From Pseudomonas pharyngis (GTDB taxonomy: Bacteria > Pseudomonadota > Gammaproteobacteria > Pseudomonadales > Pseudomonadaceae), in the NCBI RefSeq assembly GCF_021602345.1, contig NZ_BQID01000006.1, positions 124,001-188,000 on the forward strand: a DNA stretch of 64,000 nt, written 5' to 3'. Under the pieces are notes generated by a model. The model had not been told where the DNA came from. It worked only from the letters and a program-made list of their open reading frames with translations, and did no database searches. Both the position numbers and the translations under genes were made by a program. Of this stretch, positions 41,845 to 51,027 are shown in pieces. Every line of letters begins with the position of its first letter. The first letter of the stretch is position 1.

Positions 41845-42222
41845 TCAGGCTACAGCGGGCGCCTCAGCCTTCAGTTCCAGATTATCCAGCGCCCGATTCA
41901 CGGCCAGTTCCCCCAGCATGATCAACTGCGCAATCCCCAACAGCACATGCCGCTGCGAGCCGTCCACCAGCCCGGCGAAGTCATTGGCCATGACCTTGGC
42001 CGAGGTCAGGGTTTCGCAGGCATCGGCCAGCAGTTCTTCGCTATCGATGCCGGGGGCGATGAGGTAGCGGGTGTTGGGTTTGAGCAGCGGTTTGCGGGGG
42101 AGCAGCGGATTGAGGTAGTGATCGAGGGCGCGTTCGGCGGCTTCGTGGAATTTCTTCGAATCGAGGGTTTCGTAGGGGGATGTCGAATCGACTTCCGGCG
42201 GGCTTGGCGTAGGTTTGATCAT
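41845..42222 (-). CDS. DUF6124 (DUF3077-like) family protein
   Basis: A 125-residue soluble protein: N-terminal proline-rich lead (MIKPTPSPPEVDSTSPYETLDSKKFHEAAERALDHYL) and a helical C-terminal part (DSEELLADACETLTSAKVMANDFAGLVDGSQRHVLLGIAQLIMLGELAVNRALDNLE). I recognise it as the DUF6124/DUF3077-type family that is multi-copy in pseudomonads; function unknown. It has a good ribosome binding site (AAGGAGC). The upstream 359 bp carry a structured leader. Confidence 0.85.
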   Translation of the reverse strand: MIKPTPSPPEVDSTSPYETLDSKKFHEAAERALDHYLNPLLPRKPLLKPNTRYLIAPGIDSEELLADACETLTSAKVMANDFAGLVDGSQRHVLLGIAQLIMLGELAVNRALDNLELKAEAPAVA

Positions 42223-42581
42223 TGTGAAGCTCCTTGAGAAATGGAGCCGTCATCCATCGCTGCTAAACGAAGAGGGTGGCGGCTGAACGCGGGTTAGCAG
42301 ACCAGGCTCAAGGATCCCGGCGCACCGAAGTGCCCCACGTCAGCCGCCATAAAAAACATTGGCGACACCAACGTGCCTTGAAGTTAACCGGGCTGCTAAA
42401 CCCGATCGCTGTTTTTCAGCGACCGCCAAACAATAGAACCCGCCCCCAAGGCGCACAAGCCGGCGGATTCTGGCGGATGCGTAGGCAAAGGCGCAAGGTT
42501 GCGTGGCTTTGCGGACATGTTCTTAAACATGATTCAACTGGGTGTCAGGTTGAAAGGACTGAGTTGCGCCATCGCCCCTTG
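42223..42581 (-). ncRNA. Structured leader or RNA element upstream of the DUF6124 gene
   Basis: Read on the minus strand, this 359-bp spacer holds GGTCGCTG-AAAAA-CAGCGATC (42404-42424), then GGCGGCTGA pairing with TCAGCCGCC (42278-42286 with 42340-42348), inside which GCAC-TTCG-GTGC (42322-42333) forms an extra-stable cUUCGg tetraloop hairpin. I recall similar sequence upstream of other DUF6124 genes in pseudomonads, so it is probably a conserved cis-acting leader or promoter-leader unit. Its exact ends and class are unknown to me. Confidence 0.5.
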
Positions 42582-42977
42582 TCAGGATTTGCGCAACGTC
42601 TTCTGCCGCAAGATATAAACCGTCACCAGCACCGCACTGGTCAGCATGAACCCCCGCGCCCACACCAGCGGCACCAGGTAGCACGAGAACAGAATGCTCG
42701 CCCACATCAGCCCGATCGCATAGACCTTGCCCTTGAGCGGAATGCCGTTGCCATCCAGGTAATCGCGGATCCATGGCCCGAGCCGGGGATGCTCGACCAG
42801 CCATTGATAGAAACGCGGAGAGCTGCGGGCGAAGCAGGCGGCTGCCAGCAGGAGGAAGGGGGTGGTGGGGAGAACAGGCAGGAAAATCCCGATCACCCCC
42901 AATGCCACGCTCAGCCAGCCGATGGCCAGCAGGATGTAGCGCAACATCAGGGGGCGGTTGCCTATGGGATTGTCCAT
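42582..42977 (-). CDS. DUF454 (YbaN-like) inner-membrane protein
   Basis: A 131-residue protein with two to four hydrophobic helices. LLAIGWLSVALGVIGIFLPVLPTTPFLLLAAACFARSSPRFYQWLVEHPRLGPWIRDYLDGNGIPLKGK is the DUF454 signature seen in E. coli YbaN. Function unknown. The start may be the Met of MLRYILL, ten codons inward. It starts 10 bp after the stop of the YecA-like gene on the same strand, so co-transcription is likely. Confidence 0.87.
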   Translation of the reverse strand: MDNPIGNRPLMLRYILLAIGWLSVALGVIGIFLPVLPTTPFLLLAAACFARSSPRFYQWLVEHPRLGPWIRDYLDGNGIPLKGKVYAIGLMWASILFSCYLVPLVWARGFMLTSAVLVTVYILRQKTLRKS

Positions 42978-42987
42978 AGGCCGGATC

Positions 42988-43575
42988 TTAGTGGTGACGT
43001 GGCTTGAGGATCGCCGGTTTTTCGTCGGGCGCCTGGCACAGCAGGTACAGCGCGGTCAGGGCTTCCGGGATCTGCACGATCATGTCGTCCATCAGGTTGG
43101 CATCCTTGGCGATGTCTTCGAACTCAGGCTGTTCGTCGAACAGGCCCGAACCGACCATGATCGGCAGGAGCATTTCGCTGACTTCTTCTTCGGCGGTTTC
43201 GAACCAGGCCGCTTCGCGCAGGAACACGCCTTCCATGAAGCCGATGCACCAGCCGCGCAGTTCGGAATCGTCCGGGTCGTCGCCCAGGTCCAGCTCGCAT
43301 GGCAGCTCGAACTCTTCGTCCGACGCCAGTTGGCGGGCGATGTGGGCCTTGAGGCCGATCAGCGTGGCTTCGATCTCTTCACGCTGCGCTTCGCTGCTGT
43401 AATGCGGCTCTTCGGCGAACAGGGCGTCGATCCATTCACGCTCCGGCACCACGTCGGCGCAGATCGACAGCGCAGTCAGGTAACCGTGAGCGGCCACGTA
43501 GTCCAGCGCCTCTTCATGCAGCTCGTCGGCGTCGAGGAAGACTTGCAGGCGGGTTAGTTGCTCGGCGAAGGACAT
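42988..43575 (-). CDS. YecA/YgfB (UPF0149) family protein
   Basis: A 195-residue acidic, all-helical cytoplasmic protein of the YecA/UPF0149 family (SFAEQLTRLQVFLDADELHEEALDYVAAHGYLTALSICADVVPEREWIDALFAE...LRGWCIGFMEGVFLR). The GWCxGFMxG motif is the family hallmark. No C-terminal SEC-C metal motif is present. Function unknown. I start at ATG 43575; the longer frame to 43767 lacks a ribosome binding site and runs into the recQ spacer. Divergent from recQ across 277 bp. Confidence 0.85.
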   Translation of the reverse strand: MSFAEQLTRLQVFLDADELHEEALDYVAAHGYLTALSICADVVPEREWIDALFAEEPHYSSEAQREEIEATLIGLKAHIARQLASDEEFELPCELDLGDDPDDSELRGWCIGFMEGVFLREAAWFETAEEEVSEMLLPIMVGSGLFDEQPEFEDIAKDANLMDDMIVQIPEALTALYLLCQAPDEKPAILKPRHH

Positions 43576-43852
43576 TAAAGGGCTACCTTGGGGGAATAAA
43601 CAATGCGGGAATTCTAGGCCTTCTTGAGCCCTCAAGCCAGCCGCACGGCAGATTTGCCCGCACAAGCTTCTTATCGGCGGTGCCCTCTGCCGGGGAGGGC
43701 TCGGGTATACTGCCGCGCTTTGCGATCCCTGCCGGTGTCGCGGCTGATTGTGTACGGCGCGATGCAATGCGCGCTTACGTTTTGTTTAAAGCAGCCTCGG
43801 CTGTCTTGAACCAGCCTGTGCAGGGATGTTTCGGTGGATTTTTGGAGTTTTT

Positions 43853-45982
43853 ATGCTCGAACAGGCTCAACGCGTCCTCAAGGACATCTTCGGCTACGAC
43901 AGTTTCCGTGGCCGTCAGGGTGCAATCATTGAGCGCGTGGCCAGTGGCGGTGATGCCCTTGTCCTGATGCCGACCGGCGGCGGTAAATCCCTGTGCTTCC
44001 AGGTGCCGGCGCTGCTGCGCGACGGCCTGGCGGTGGTGGTTTCGCCGCTGATCGCTTTGATGGACGATCAGGTCGCCACCCTCGAAGAGCTGGGCGTGGC
44101 CGCCGCCGCGTTGAACTCCACATTAAGCGCTGAACAACAGCGCGACCTCGCCAACCGGATCAAGCGCGGCGAAGTGAAAATGCTGTATCTGGCGCCGGAG
44201 CGGCTGGTGCAGCCGCGCATGCTGTCGTTCCTGCAAGGCTTGAACATCGCCCTGTTCGCCATCGACGAAGCGCACTGCGTATCGCAATGGGGCCATGACT
44301 TCCGCCCGGAATACCTGCAACTGGGGCAGTTGGCGGAAATGTTCCCCGACGTACCCCGCATCGCTCTGACCGCCACCGCCGACAAACGCACCCGCGAAGA
44401 AATCGTCACCCGCCTGCACCTGCAGAATGCCGAACGTTTCCTCTCGAGCTTCGACCGGCCGAACATCTTCTACCGCATCGTGCCCAAGGAGCAGCCGCGC
44501 AAGCAGTTGCTGGCGTTCCTTGCCGAGCGGCGCAGTGACGCCGGCATCGTCTACTGCCTGTCGCGCAAGAAAGTGGAGGAGGTGGCCGCGTTTCTCACCG
44601 AGCAGGGCTTCCCGGCCCTGCCGTATCACGCCGGTCTGCCCAACGATCTGCGCGCCTATCACCAGAAGCGCTTCCTCAACGAGGAAGGCCTGATCATGGT
44701 CGCCACCGTGGCGTTCGGCATGGGCATCGATAAACCCAACGTGCGCTTCGTTGCTCACCTCGACCTGCCGAAATCCCTTGAGGCGTATTACCAGGAAACC
44801 GGACGTGGCGGCCGTGACGGTCTGCCGGCGGACGCGTGGATGGCCTACGGCCTGCAAGACGTGGTGATGCTTAAGCAGATGCTGCAGAACTCCGAGGGCG
44901 ACGAGCGCCACAAGCGTCTGGAGCAGCACAAGCTCGACGCCATGCTCTCGCTCTGCGAAGAAACCCGCTGCCGCCGTCAGGCGCTGCTGGCCTACTTCGA
45001 TGAAGACATGCCGGAGCCGTGCGGCCACTGCGACAACTGCACCGACGGCGTGCAGACCTGGGACGCCACCGAGCCTGCGCGTCAGGCGCTGTCGGCGATC
45101 TATCGCACCGGCCAGCGTTATGGCGTCGGCCATCTGGTGGACGTGCTGCTGGGCAAGGACAACGAAAAGGTCCGCAGCTTCGGCCATCAGCATCTGTCGG
45201 TGTACGGTGTCGGCAAGGCGCTGAGCGAGAGCGAATGGCGCTCGCTGTTCCGTCAACTGGTTGCTCGCGGCCTGGCGGATGTCGATCACGAAGGTTACGG
45301 CGGGCTGCGTCTGAGCGACACGTGCCGGCCGCTGCTCAAGGGTGAAGTGAGCCTGGAGCTGCGCCGCGACCTCAAGCCGCAAGTCTCCGCCAAGAGCGGC
45401 AGCAAGAGCCCGGCCAGCCAACTGGTGCGCGGCGAAGAACGGGAACAGTGGGAAGCGTTGCGCGCCCTGCGGCGCAAGCTGGCGGAAGAACACGGCGTGC
45501 CGCCGTACGTCATCTTCCCCGACTCGACCCTGCTGGAAATGCTCCGCAGCCAGCCGACCTCGCTGGCCGACATGGCCCGGGTCAGCGGCGTCGGCGCGCG
45601 CAAGCTGGAGCGCTACGGCGAGGCCTTCCTCGAAGTGCTCGGCGGCGAGGCCGAGGCGCCGAAAGTCGTGGCCGACGTGCGCCACGAACTGATCACCCTG
45701 GCCCGCGCCGGCATGACGCCGTTGCAGATCTCCGGTCAATTGCAGTGCTCGGAAAAGAACGTTTACACCATGCTCGCAGAAGCCATCGGCAAGCAGCAGC
45801 TGTCGCTCGAGCAAGCGCTGGATTTGCCGGAAGACCTGATGGGCGAAGTCCAGGATGCGTTCCTTGACGGCGAAGGCGAGTTGCCGTCGGTCGCCGAAGT
45901 GGCCGAGCTGTTTGCCGGTCGCGTGCCTGAAGGTGTGCTGTATTGCGTACGGGCTGCGCTGCAATCCGAGTTTGAAATGTGA
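43853..45982 (+). CDS. recQ: ATP-dependent DNA helicase RecQ
   Basis: A 709-residue 3'-5' DNA helicase of recombination and repair. Walker A TGGGKS at 41-46, DEAH box in [19 protein letters not shown] (about 140), helicase C motifs [40 protein letters not shown], the zinc-binding cysteines (CEETRCRR...PCGHCDNC at about 365-400), RQC winged helix ([12 protein letters not shown]...) and HRDC domain (about 525-600). A further helical extension of about 100 residues beyond HRDC is seen in the pseudomonad type. I start at ATG 43853, with GGAG at a five-base spacing. Confidence 0.95.
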   Translation: MLEQAQRVLKDIFGYDSFRGRQGAIIERVASGGDALVLMPTGGGKSLCFQVPALLRDGLAVVVSPLIALMDDQVATLEELGVAAAALNSTLSAEQQRDLANRIKRGEVKMLYLAPERLVQPRMLSFLQGLNIALFAIDEAHCVSQWGHDFRPEYLQLGQLAEMFPDVPRIALTATADKRTREEIVTRLHLQNAERFLSSFDRPNIFYRIVPKEQPRKQLLAFLAERRSDAGIVYCLSRKKVEEVAAFLTEQGFPALPYHAGLPNDLRAYHQKRFLNEEGLIMVATVAFGMGIDKPNVRFVAHLDLPKSLEAYYQETGRGGRDGLPADAWMAYGLQDVVMLKQMLQNSEGDERHKRLEQHKLDAMLSLCEETRCRRQALLAYFDEDMPEPCGHCDNCTDGVQTWDATEPARQALSAIYRTGQRYGVGHLVDVLLGKDNEKVRSFGHQHLSVYGVGKALSESEWRSLFRQLVARGLADVDHEGYGGLRLSDTCRPLLKGEVSLELRRDLKPQVSAKSGSKSPASQLVRGEEREQWEALRALRRKLAEEHGVPPYVIFPDSTLLEMLRSQPTSLADMARVSGVGARKLERYGEAFLEVLGGEAEAPKVVADVRHELITLARAGMTPLQISGQLQCSEKNVYTMLAEAIGKQQLSLEQALDLPEDLMGEVQDAFLDGEGELPSVAEVAELFAGRVPEGVLYCVRAALQSEFEM

Positions 45983-46037
45983 GAGGGCGTTTGTGCCAAC
46001 CGCTATACCGATGTAACGATTCAGTACAGGACGCCTC

Positions 46038-46051
46038 TTGCCTATAGGCAA
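46038..46051. promoter_or_regulatory. Perfect palindrome upstream of the MarR gene
   Basis: TTGCCTATAGGCAA is a perfect 14-bp palindrome, 66-79 bases upstream of the MarR start and 56 bases after the recQ stop. It could be an operator or a weak hairpin after recQ. Confidence 0.45.
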
Positions 46052-46067
46052 ATGTCATGCTTAGCTG

Positions 46068-46080
46068 ACTAATAATTAGT
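46068..46080. promoter_or_regulatory. Palindrome next to the MarR gene, candidate MarR operator
   Basis: ACTAAT-A-ATTAGT is a perfect 6+1+6 inverted repeat, 37-49 bases upstream of the MarR start codon, in an AT-rich promoter-like setting followed by a T-run. MarR proteins usually bind such AT-rich palindromes and repress their own promoters. Autoregulation is inferred. Confidence 0.5.
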
Positions 46081-46116
46081 TTTTCTCTATTTCTTCAGTC
46101 TGATCATGAGTGTTTT

Positions 46117-46551
46117 ATGCCGTTGACCGATCAACACCGTTTTGGCATGCAATTGGCCCAGATGTCCCGTGGCTGGCGTGCCGAACTGGATCGCCGGCTG
46201 GCCGGCCTGGGCTTGTCCCAGGCACGCTGGCTGGTGCTGCTGCATCTGGCGCGTTTCGAAGAGGCGCCGACCCAGCGGGAGCTGGCGCAAAGCGTCGGCG
46301 TCGAAGGGCCGACCCTGGCCCGTCTGCTCGACAGCCTGGAAAGCCAGGGCCTGGTGCAACGCCAGTCCGTGATGGAAGACCGTCGGGCGAAAAAAATCGT
46401 GCTGTGTGCTCCGGCCCTGCCGCTGATCGAACAGATCGAAACCATCGCCACGCAACTGCGCAAGGAATTGTTCGAAGGCGTCGACGAGGCGGATCTGAAG
46501 GTCTGCATGCGGGTTCACGGGCACATTCTGGCTAACCTGGAAAAGTCTTGA
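46117..46551 (+). CDS. MarR family transcriptional regulator
   Basis: A 144-residue MarR/SlyA-type regulator with a winged helix at about 35-105 (LSQARWLVLLHLARFEEAPTQRELAQSVGVEGPTLARLLDSLESQGLVQRQSVMEDRRAKKIVL) and the conserved wing motif DRRAKKI. It binds DNA as a dimer and probably responds to a small phenolic or oxidative signal. From memory PA3341 holds the same place between recQ and the FimV-like gene in PAO1. Two palindromes lie upstream. Confidence 0.92.
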   Translation: MPLTDQHRFGMQLAQMSRGWRAELDRRLAGLGLSQARWLVLLHLARFEEAPTQRELAQSVGVEGPTLARLLDSLESQGLVQRQSVMEDRRAKKIVLCAPALPLIEQIETIATQLRKELFEGVDEADLKVCMRVHGHILANLEKS

Positions 46552-46678
46552 GGCACAACCGCGTGCCGTTTTTTTGAGAGATCGCGCTGGGCAGACTATA
46601 AGAACTACTGGGCAATATCGTGTTCGTACCGGATGTGCGAACGCATAGAAGTCGGTTTTGCTTATTCAAGGGATGCTC

Positions 46679-48460
46679 ATGCTCGGAAGTCGGCACGTAG
46701 TACTGCGTTGCGCCAACTCGCTGTTGGTGGCCAGTGTTCTCACCTGGTCCACTGCGTCATTGGCGCTGGGGCTCGGTGACATCACCGTGCATTCAGCCCT
46801 CAATCAGCCGCTCAAGGCTGACATCGCCCTGGTGGATGTCGGGGGCGTCAGTGAAAGCGAACTGGCGGTCCGTCTGGCCTCGGCGGACGAGTTTGGCCGC
46901 GCCGGTATCGAGCGCGTGTTCTTCCTCAATGACCTCAAGTTCACCCCGATCCTGCGCGGCAATCGCAACATGATCCGGGTGACGTCCAGCAAACCGGTCA
47001 ACGAACCCTTTCTGAATTTCCTCGTGCAGCTCGATCAGCCCAACGGCCACCTGCTGCGCGAATACACCGTGCTGATCGACCCGCCGGGCGCACCGGGAAT
47101 TGTTCCGGCCACCGACGAGCCAACGGCGCGCGCGCAATCCTCGGAATTCCCGACCCCCGAGACTCCCACCGCAACTACGCCGGCCAAACCTGCTGCGCCG
47201 GTGCAGCCACCGGCTCCGGTCGCCGCCGCGCAGGCCGAACAACTGGCGGCGAGTCTTGTGCAGAACCAGCAACTGCAAAAAACCATCGATGCATTGAACG
47301 TGAAGCTTCAGGCGCAGGAAGTGCTGATCGCTGACGGCAAGAAACAGCTCGGTGATTTGCAGGCCCGTCTGATTGAAGTGCAACAGGCACCCCCAGTGAC
47401 CTCAGCGCCCGTGGCACCTGTGCCGGCGCCGGTCATTGCCCCGGTCGAGGCTCAAGAGGATTCACTAAACTGGCCGCTGCTCGGCGGATTGTTGCTGGTA
47501 CTGGGGTTGCTGGTGGCGGGGTTGTATGTGCGCCGGCAACGCCAGCAGGCGCAAGGGACTGCTGCGCCGTTGCCGTTCCTGCCGGTACGAAACGAACCCC
47601 CGGTCGACGACGCCGAACCGATGCGGCCGAGTGCCATTCACAGTGCTGTCGAGCATCGCGAGGAACACGCCAACGGCGATGTGCTGGAAGCGGTCGGCAT
47701 TTATCTGGCTTACGGACGCTTGGGCGAGGCCGCCGGCCTGTTGCGCGATGCGTTGCAGCGGGAGCCGGAGCGCATCGACCTTGGCGTGCAGTTGCTTGAA
47801 GTGCTGGGGCGGCAGGGCGACACGCCGATCTATGACGAGCAGGAAAACCGCCTGCGCCAGCTCGGGGTCGAGGATCAGCGCTTGCAGGAGATTCGCGCCC
47901 GCTACCCGAAACTGGCCAGCGCCGCACCTCTGGCGGCAGCGGCTCCGGTGATTGCCGCGCTGCCGATCGAACCCGCGACGCCTGTGGAGCCGGAACCCGA
48001 AGACAATTTCGAACTGAACCTGGATCAGCTCTCGATGGCGTCGAGTTGGGATCTTGAGGAGACTCGCTCCACCACCGACGCACCTGAACAGGCGCCATCA
48101 ACGCTCGGCTCCGATCTGCAGGTACTGCCACAGGATTTCGAATTGCCGGAAACCCTGCCCGACGATACCGAAACCGCCGAACTGGAATGGATCGTCGAAC
48201 CGGAAACGCAGCCGCTGGATGAGGACTTTCTCAACGAGTTTGGCGATCCCGGTTCGTCGCTCTCGTTGGAACCACTGGAGCTGCATGCCCCGGAAGACGA
48301 ACCCTCAAACGCCGCCAACGCCGGCAAACTCGAACAGGCCCAGACCTGCATCGACGACGGCGATATCGACAGCGCCATTGCCTTGCTCAACGAACTGCTC
48401 AAGGAAGCCGACGAACCCCTCAAGCAAACGGCGCGCACGCTGTTGGCGGGGATTCGCTGA
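46679..48460 (+). CDS. FimV/HubP-like peptidoglycan-associated protein
   Basis: A 593-residue FimV-like protein: signal peptide, then a FimV N-terminal domain (LGLGDITVHSALNQPLKADIALVDVGGVSESELAVRLASADEFGRAGIERVFFLNDL), a proline/alanine-rich stretch and coiled coil (about 185-240), one membrane helix (WPLLGGLLLVLGLLVAGLYVRRQRQ, about 265-287), an acidic cytoplasmic region with TPR-like helices (GDVLEAVGIYLAYGRLGEAAGLLRDALQ) and a C-terminal FimV domain (KLEQAQTCIDDGDIDSAIALLNELLKEADEPLKQTARTLLAGI). It lacks an obvious LysM. It may organise polar structures. ATG 46679 is chosen for the AAGGG spacing; ATG 46673 is possible. Its stop is 6 bp from the convergent plpD. Confidence 0.83.
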   Translation: MLGSRHVVLRCANSLLVASVLTWSTASLALGLGDITVHSALNQPLKADIALVDVGGVSESELAVRLASADEFGRAGIERVFFLNDLKFTPILRGNRNMIRVTSSKPVNEPFLNFLVQLDQPNGHLLREYTVLIDPPGAPGIVPATDEPTARAQSSEFPTPETPTATTPAKPAAPVQPPAPVAAAQAEQLAASLVQNQQLQKTIDALNVKLQAQEVLIADGKKQLGDLQARLIEVQQAPPVTSAPVAPVPAPVIAPVEAQEDSLNWPLLGGLLLVLGLLVAGLYVRRQRQQAQGTAAPLPFLPVRNEPPVDDAEPMRPSAIHSAVEHREEHANGDVLEAVGIYLAYGRLGEAAGLLRDALQREPERIDLGVQLLEVLGRQGDTPIYDEQENRLRQLGVEDQRLQEIRARYPKLASAAPLAAAAPVIAALPIEPATPVEPEPEDNFELNLDQLSMASSWDLEETRSTTDAPEQAPSTLGSDLQVLPQDFELPETLPDDTETAELEWIVEPETQPLDEDFLNEFGDPGSSLSLEPLELHAPEDEPSNAANAGKLEQAQTCIDDGDIDSAIALLNELLKEADEPLKQTARTLLAGIR

Positions 48461-48466
48461 CCGCTG

Positions 48467-50668
48467 TCAGAAGGTCTGCCCGAGGTTCAGGTACACCGCC
48501 TGCTCATCCGCATCGTTCAGTCCATAGCTGAAGTTCAGCGGCCCCAGCGGCGTATCGAAGCCGATGAACACGCTGGCGGCGTTGATGTAGCCACTGTCGA
48601 ACTCGTTGTCGTTGTTCCACGCCCGGCCGCGTTCCAGCGAGGCGCCGGCGTACAGCGGGAAGTCCAGCGGCAGGTACGAGCGCGGGGTGAGGCGGCGGTA
48701 ATACACCGCACGCATCAGACTGACGTTCTGCCCGGAGATCGCGTCCTCGCGGAAACCGGACAGTTGCCGGGCACCGCCGAGCAGGAAACTGGAGGTCACC
48801 ACGTTGGCATCGTCCAGCGTACGGCCGTAACGACCGCCCAGGATCAGCGTATCCGGGCCACTGCTCATGGCCTTGTCCAGTTTGAATTCCCACTGCCGGT
48901 AGCGCGTGTCGGAACCCAGGCTCGGCTCGAACTGCACCAGCGTCAGGCCGATGTCCTCGCCTTCGTGGGGGTAGTAGACGTTGTCCAGCGAGTCGAACGA
49001 GTACTTCAACGCATAGAACCCTTCGTTGAAGTTCTCGCTCGGCAGATCCTGATCGCCGATCCGCACATCCGCCTTGCCCCAAGCCTCGCCGACGCCGAAA
49101 CGCACTTCGCCGCTGTTGCCGATCTGCCGGCCGACATTCAGGCCGAAGCCGTAGCGCTCGACGCGATACTGGGCGATCGGATCGTTGTCCAGCACCGAGT
49201 CGACGTTTTGTGCGGCGAACGACGCATAAGGCGCCACGAAGTAGCGAGAGCCCACGTCCAGCGGCTGGTAGAACTCGCTGTACAACTCTTGTTTATCGCC
49301 GATCTGCGCCCGGGTCAGCCATTCCGCGCCGAGTCGGTTGATGCCGTTCATGCGGTAACTGGCGCCGAGGTTGAAGGCGCTGTCGCCGCGCATGTCGTCC
49401 GACAGGCTGAGGCCGACCCGCAGGTAATCGGTGCCGGTGCGTTTGCCGCGCGCGCTGATCACCAGCGTGTGATCCGTGCCCTTGTGCACCACGCGGTAAT
49501 GCACCTGCTCGAAATAATCGAGGCCGTACAGAGTGCCCATGTCGGTTTGCAGGTGGCCCAGGTCCAGCGGTTCGCCGATGTGCTGGCGGATGTAATAGCG
49601 GATCACGTCATCGCCGACTTTAGAGTCGTTCTCGACCTTGATCGCGGTGATGATCGGCGTGCGTTGGCCCGGCGCGCGGGCAGCGTTGAGTTCGGCGTCC
49701 TGCGACTGCACCGGTTTGAGGCGGGCAAGGCGTACGTCCAGGGCCTGGGTCGCTCGGTAGCCGGCGTCGATCATCTCCTGGCCTCGGCCGAAATCGGTGG
49801 AACCGAAACTGGCCAGCGGCGGCTGGATCAGCACGTCATTGGGATGCAGGGTCGCCAGTTGCTCTTCGGAGTTGCGTCGGGTCATCAGGGTGATCGACTG
49901 GTTCAGCACATCGACCACGGTCACCAGTTGCTTGCGGTTGCGCAGTGGGGTGCCGATGTCGACCACGATGGCCACGTCGACGCCCATTTCCCGCGCCACA
50001 TCGAGGGGAATGTTGTCGGTCATGCCACCATCCACCAACAATCTGCCGTCGAGTTCGACCGGGGCGAACACTGCCGGGATCGACATGCTGGCGCGGATCA
50101 CCTGGGGCAGATGGCCCTTGCGGAACACCACTTTTTCGCCGTTGGCGATGTCGGTGGTCACGGCGCGGAACGGTATTGGCAGCTTGTCGAAATCCCGGGT
50201 GTCGCTGGTATGGGCCAACAGGCTTTCGAGCAGCAGCGCGAGGTTCTGGCCTTGAATCACGCCCAAGGGCAGGCCGAGGCTGCCGTCGTCGCGAAAGCTC
50301 AACTTCTGTTTCACCAGAAAATCGCGGTCGTCCTGCTTGCGCCGGAACGGTACGTCTTTGCGGGGCGGGGCGTCGGACAATGCCTGCTGCCAGTCGATGG
50401 TCAGGGCGAGTTTTTCCAGCTCGTCAATCTTGTAACCCGAGGCGTACAGCCCGCCGACCACCGCGCCCATGCTGGTGCCGGCAATCGCATCGATCTTGAT
50501 GCCTTGCTCTTCCAGGGCCTTGAGCACACCGATGTGCGCCAGGCCACGGGCCGCGCCACCGGACAGCACCAGTCCGACTTTCGGGCGTGTGGTCTCACTG
50601 GCATGGACGCTGACACCAGCGAACAGGGGGAGGAAACCAAGCAGCAGGCAGATCAGAAGACGACGCAT
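48467..50668 (-). CDS. plpD: Patatin-like phospholipase, type Vd autotransporter
   Basis: A 733-residue type Vd autotransporter. Signal peptide (1-23), patatin domain with LSGGAARGLAHIGVLKALEE (oxyanion loop), nucleophile Ser66 in GTSMG and Asp in DGGMTDNIP, then one POTRA-like domain (about 345-420) and a 16-strand-type beta barrel ending in LNLGQTF. PlpD of P. aeruginosa (PA3339) is a secreted class A1 phospholipase. Length and order match (about 728). It is encoded convergent to the FimV-like gene with only 6 bp between them, which leaves no room for an intrinsic terminator. Confidence 0.93.
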   Translation of the reverse strand: MRRLLICLLLGFLPLFAGVSVHASETTRPKVGLVLSGGAARGLAHIGVLKALEEQGIKIDAIAGTSMGAVVGGLYASGYKIDELEKLALTIDWQQALSDAPPRKDVPFRRKQDDRDFLVKQKLSFRDDGSLGLPLGVIQGQNLALLLESLLAHTSDTRDFDKLPIPFRAVTTDIANGEKVVFRKGHLPQVIRASMSIPAVFAPVELDGRLLVDGGMTDNIPLDVAREMGVDVAIVVDIGTPLRNRKQLVTVVDVLNQSITLMTRRNSEEQLATLHPNDVLIQPPLASFGSTDFGRGQEMIDAGYRATQALDVRLARLKPVQSQDAELNAARAPGQRTPIITAIKVENDSKVGDDVIRYYIRQHIGEPLDLGHLQTDMGTLYGLDYFEQVHYRVVHKGTDHTLVISARGKRTGTDYLRVGLSLSDDMRGDSAFNLGASYRMNGINRLGAEWLTRAQIGDKQELYSEFYQPLDVGSRYFVAPYASFAAQNVDSVLDNDPIAQYRVERYGFGLNVGRQIGNSGEVRFGVGEAWGKADVRIGDQDLPSENFNEGFYALKYSFDSLDNVYYPHEGEDIGLTLVQFEPSLGSDTRYRQWEFKLDKAMSSGPDTLILGGRYGRTLDDANVVTSSFLLGGARQLSGFREDAISGQNVSLMRAVYYRRLTPRSYLPLDFPLYAGASLERGRAWNNDNEFDSGYINAASVFIGFDTPLGPLNFSYGLNDADEQAVYLNLGQTF

Positions 50669-50739
50669 CGTGATTCTCGGGGCGAGCGATAAAGCCGGCT
50701 ATTATAGCGGCGCCCTCTGGCTCAGGAGTTTCAGCAATC

Positions 50740-51027
50740 ATGACCGTCACAAAACCGGAAATCGTCATCACTTATTGCACGCAATGCCAGTGGCTGTTGC
50801 GTGCCGCGTGGCTGGCACAAGAGCTGCTCAGCACCTTCGGCGATGACCTCGGCAAAGTGTCACTGGTGCCGGGCACCGGCGGGATATTTCACATTACCTG
50901 CAACGACGTACAGATCTGGGAACGCAAGGCCGACGGCGGCTTCCCCGAGGCCAAGGTGCTCAAGCAGCGGGTGCGCGACCGGATCGACCCTGACCGCGAC
51001 CTCGGCCACAACGACCGTACTCAGTGA
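50740..51027 (+). CDS. SelT/SelW/SelH (Rdx) family protein
   Basis: A 95-residue protein of the Rdx family: thioredoxin-like fold with the redox motif C-x-x-C in TYCTQCQWLLRAAWLAQELL (where eukaryotic SelW has selenocysteine) and the later GTGGIFHITCND and KRRVRDRIDP-like region. It is thought to act in thiol redox reactions. No selenocysteine is needed because both motif positions are Cys. The last 7 bp overlap the convergent EamA gene. Confidence 0.88.
   Translation: MTVTKPEIVITYCTQCQWLLRAAWLAQELLSTFGDDLGKVSLVPGTGGIFHITCNDVQIWERKADGGFPEAKVLKQRVRDRIDPDRDLGHNDRTQ

Noticed and set aside
42360-42430. tRNA or tRNA-like gene in the DUF6124 leader
   Set aside because: The stems do not make a cloverleaf, there is no acceptor stem with a T-loop GTTCGAATC type sequence, and the hairpins fit a leader on the minus strand better.
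44123-46051. 642-codon minus-strand frame opposite recQ
   Set aside because: Antisense to RecQ with all helicase motifs intact on the plus strand; no start signal and no recognisable domain.
48764-50692. 642-codon plus-strand frame opposite plpD
   Set aside because: Antisense to a complete type Vd autotransporter; composition of a shadow frame.
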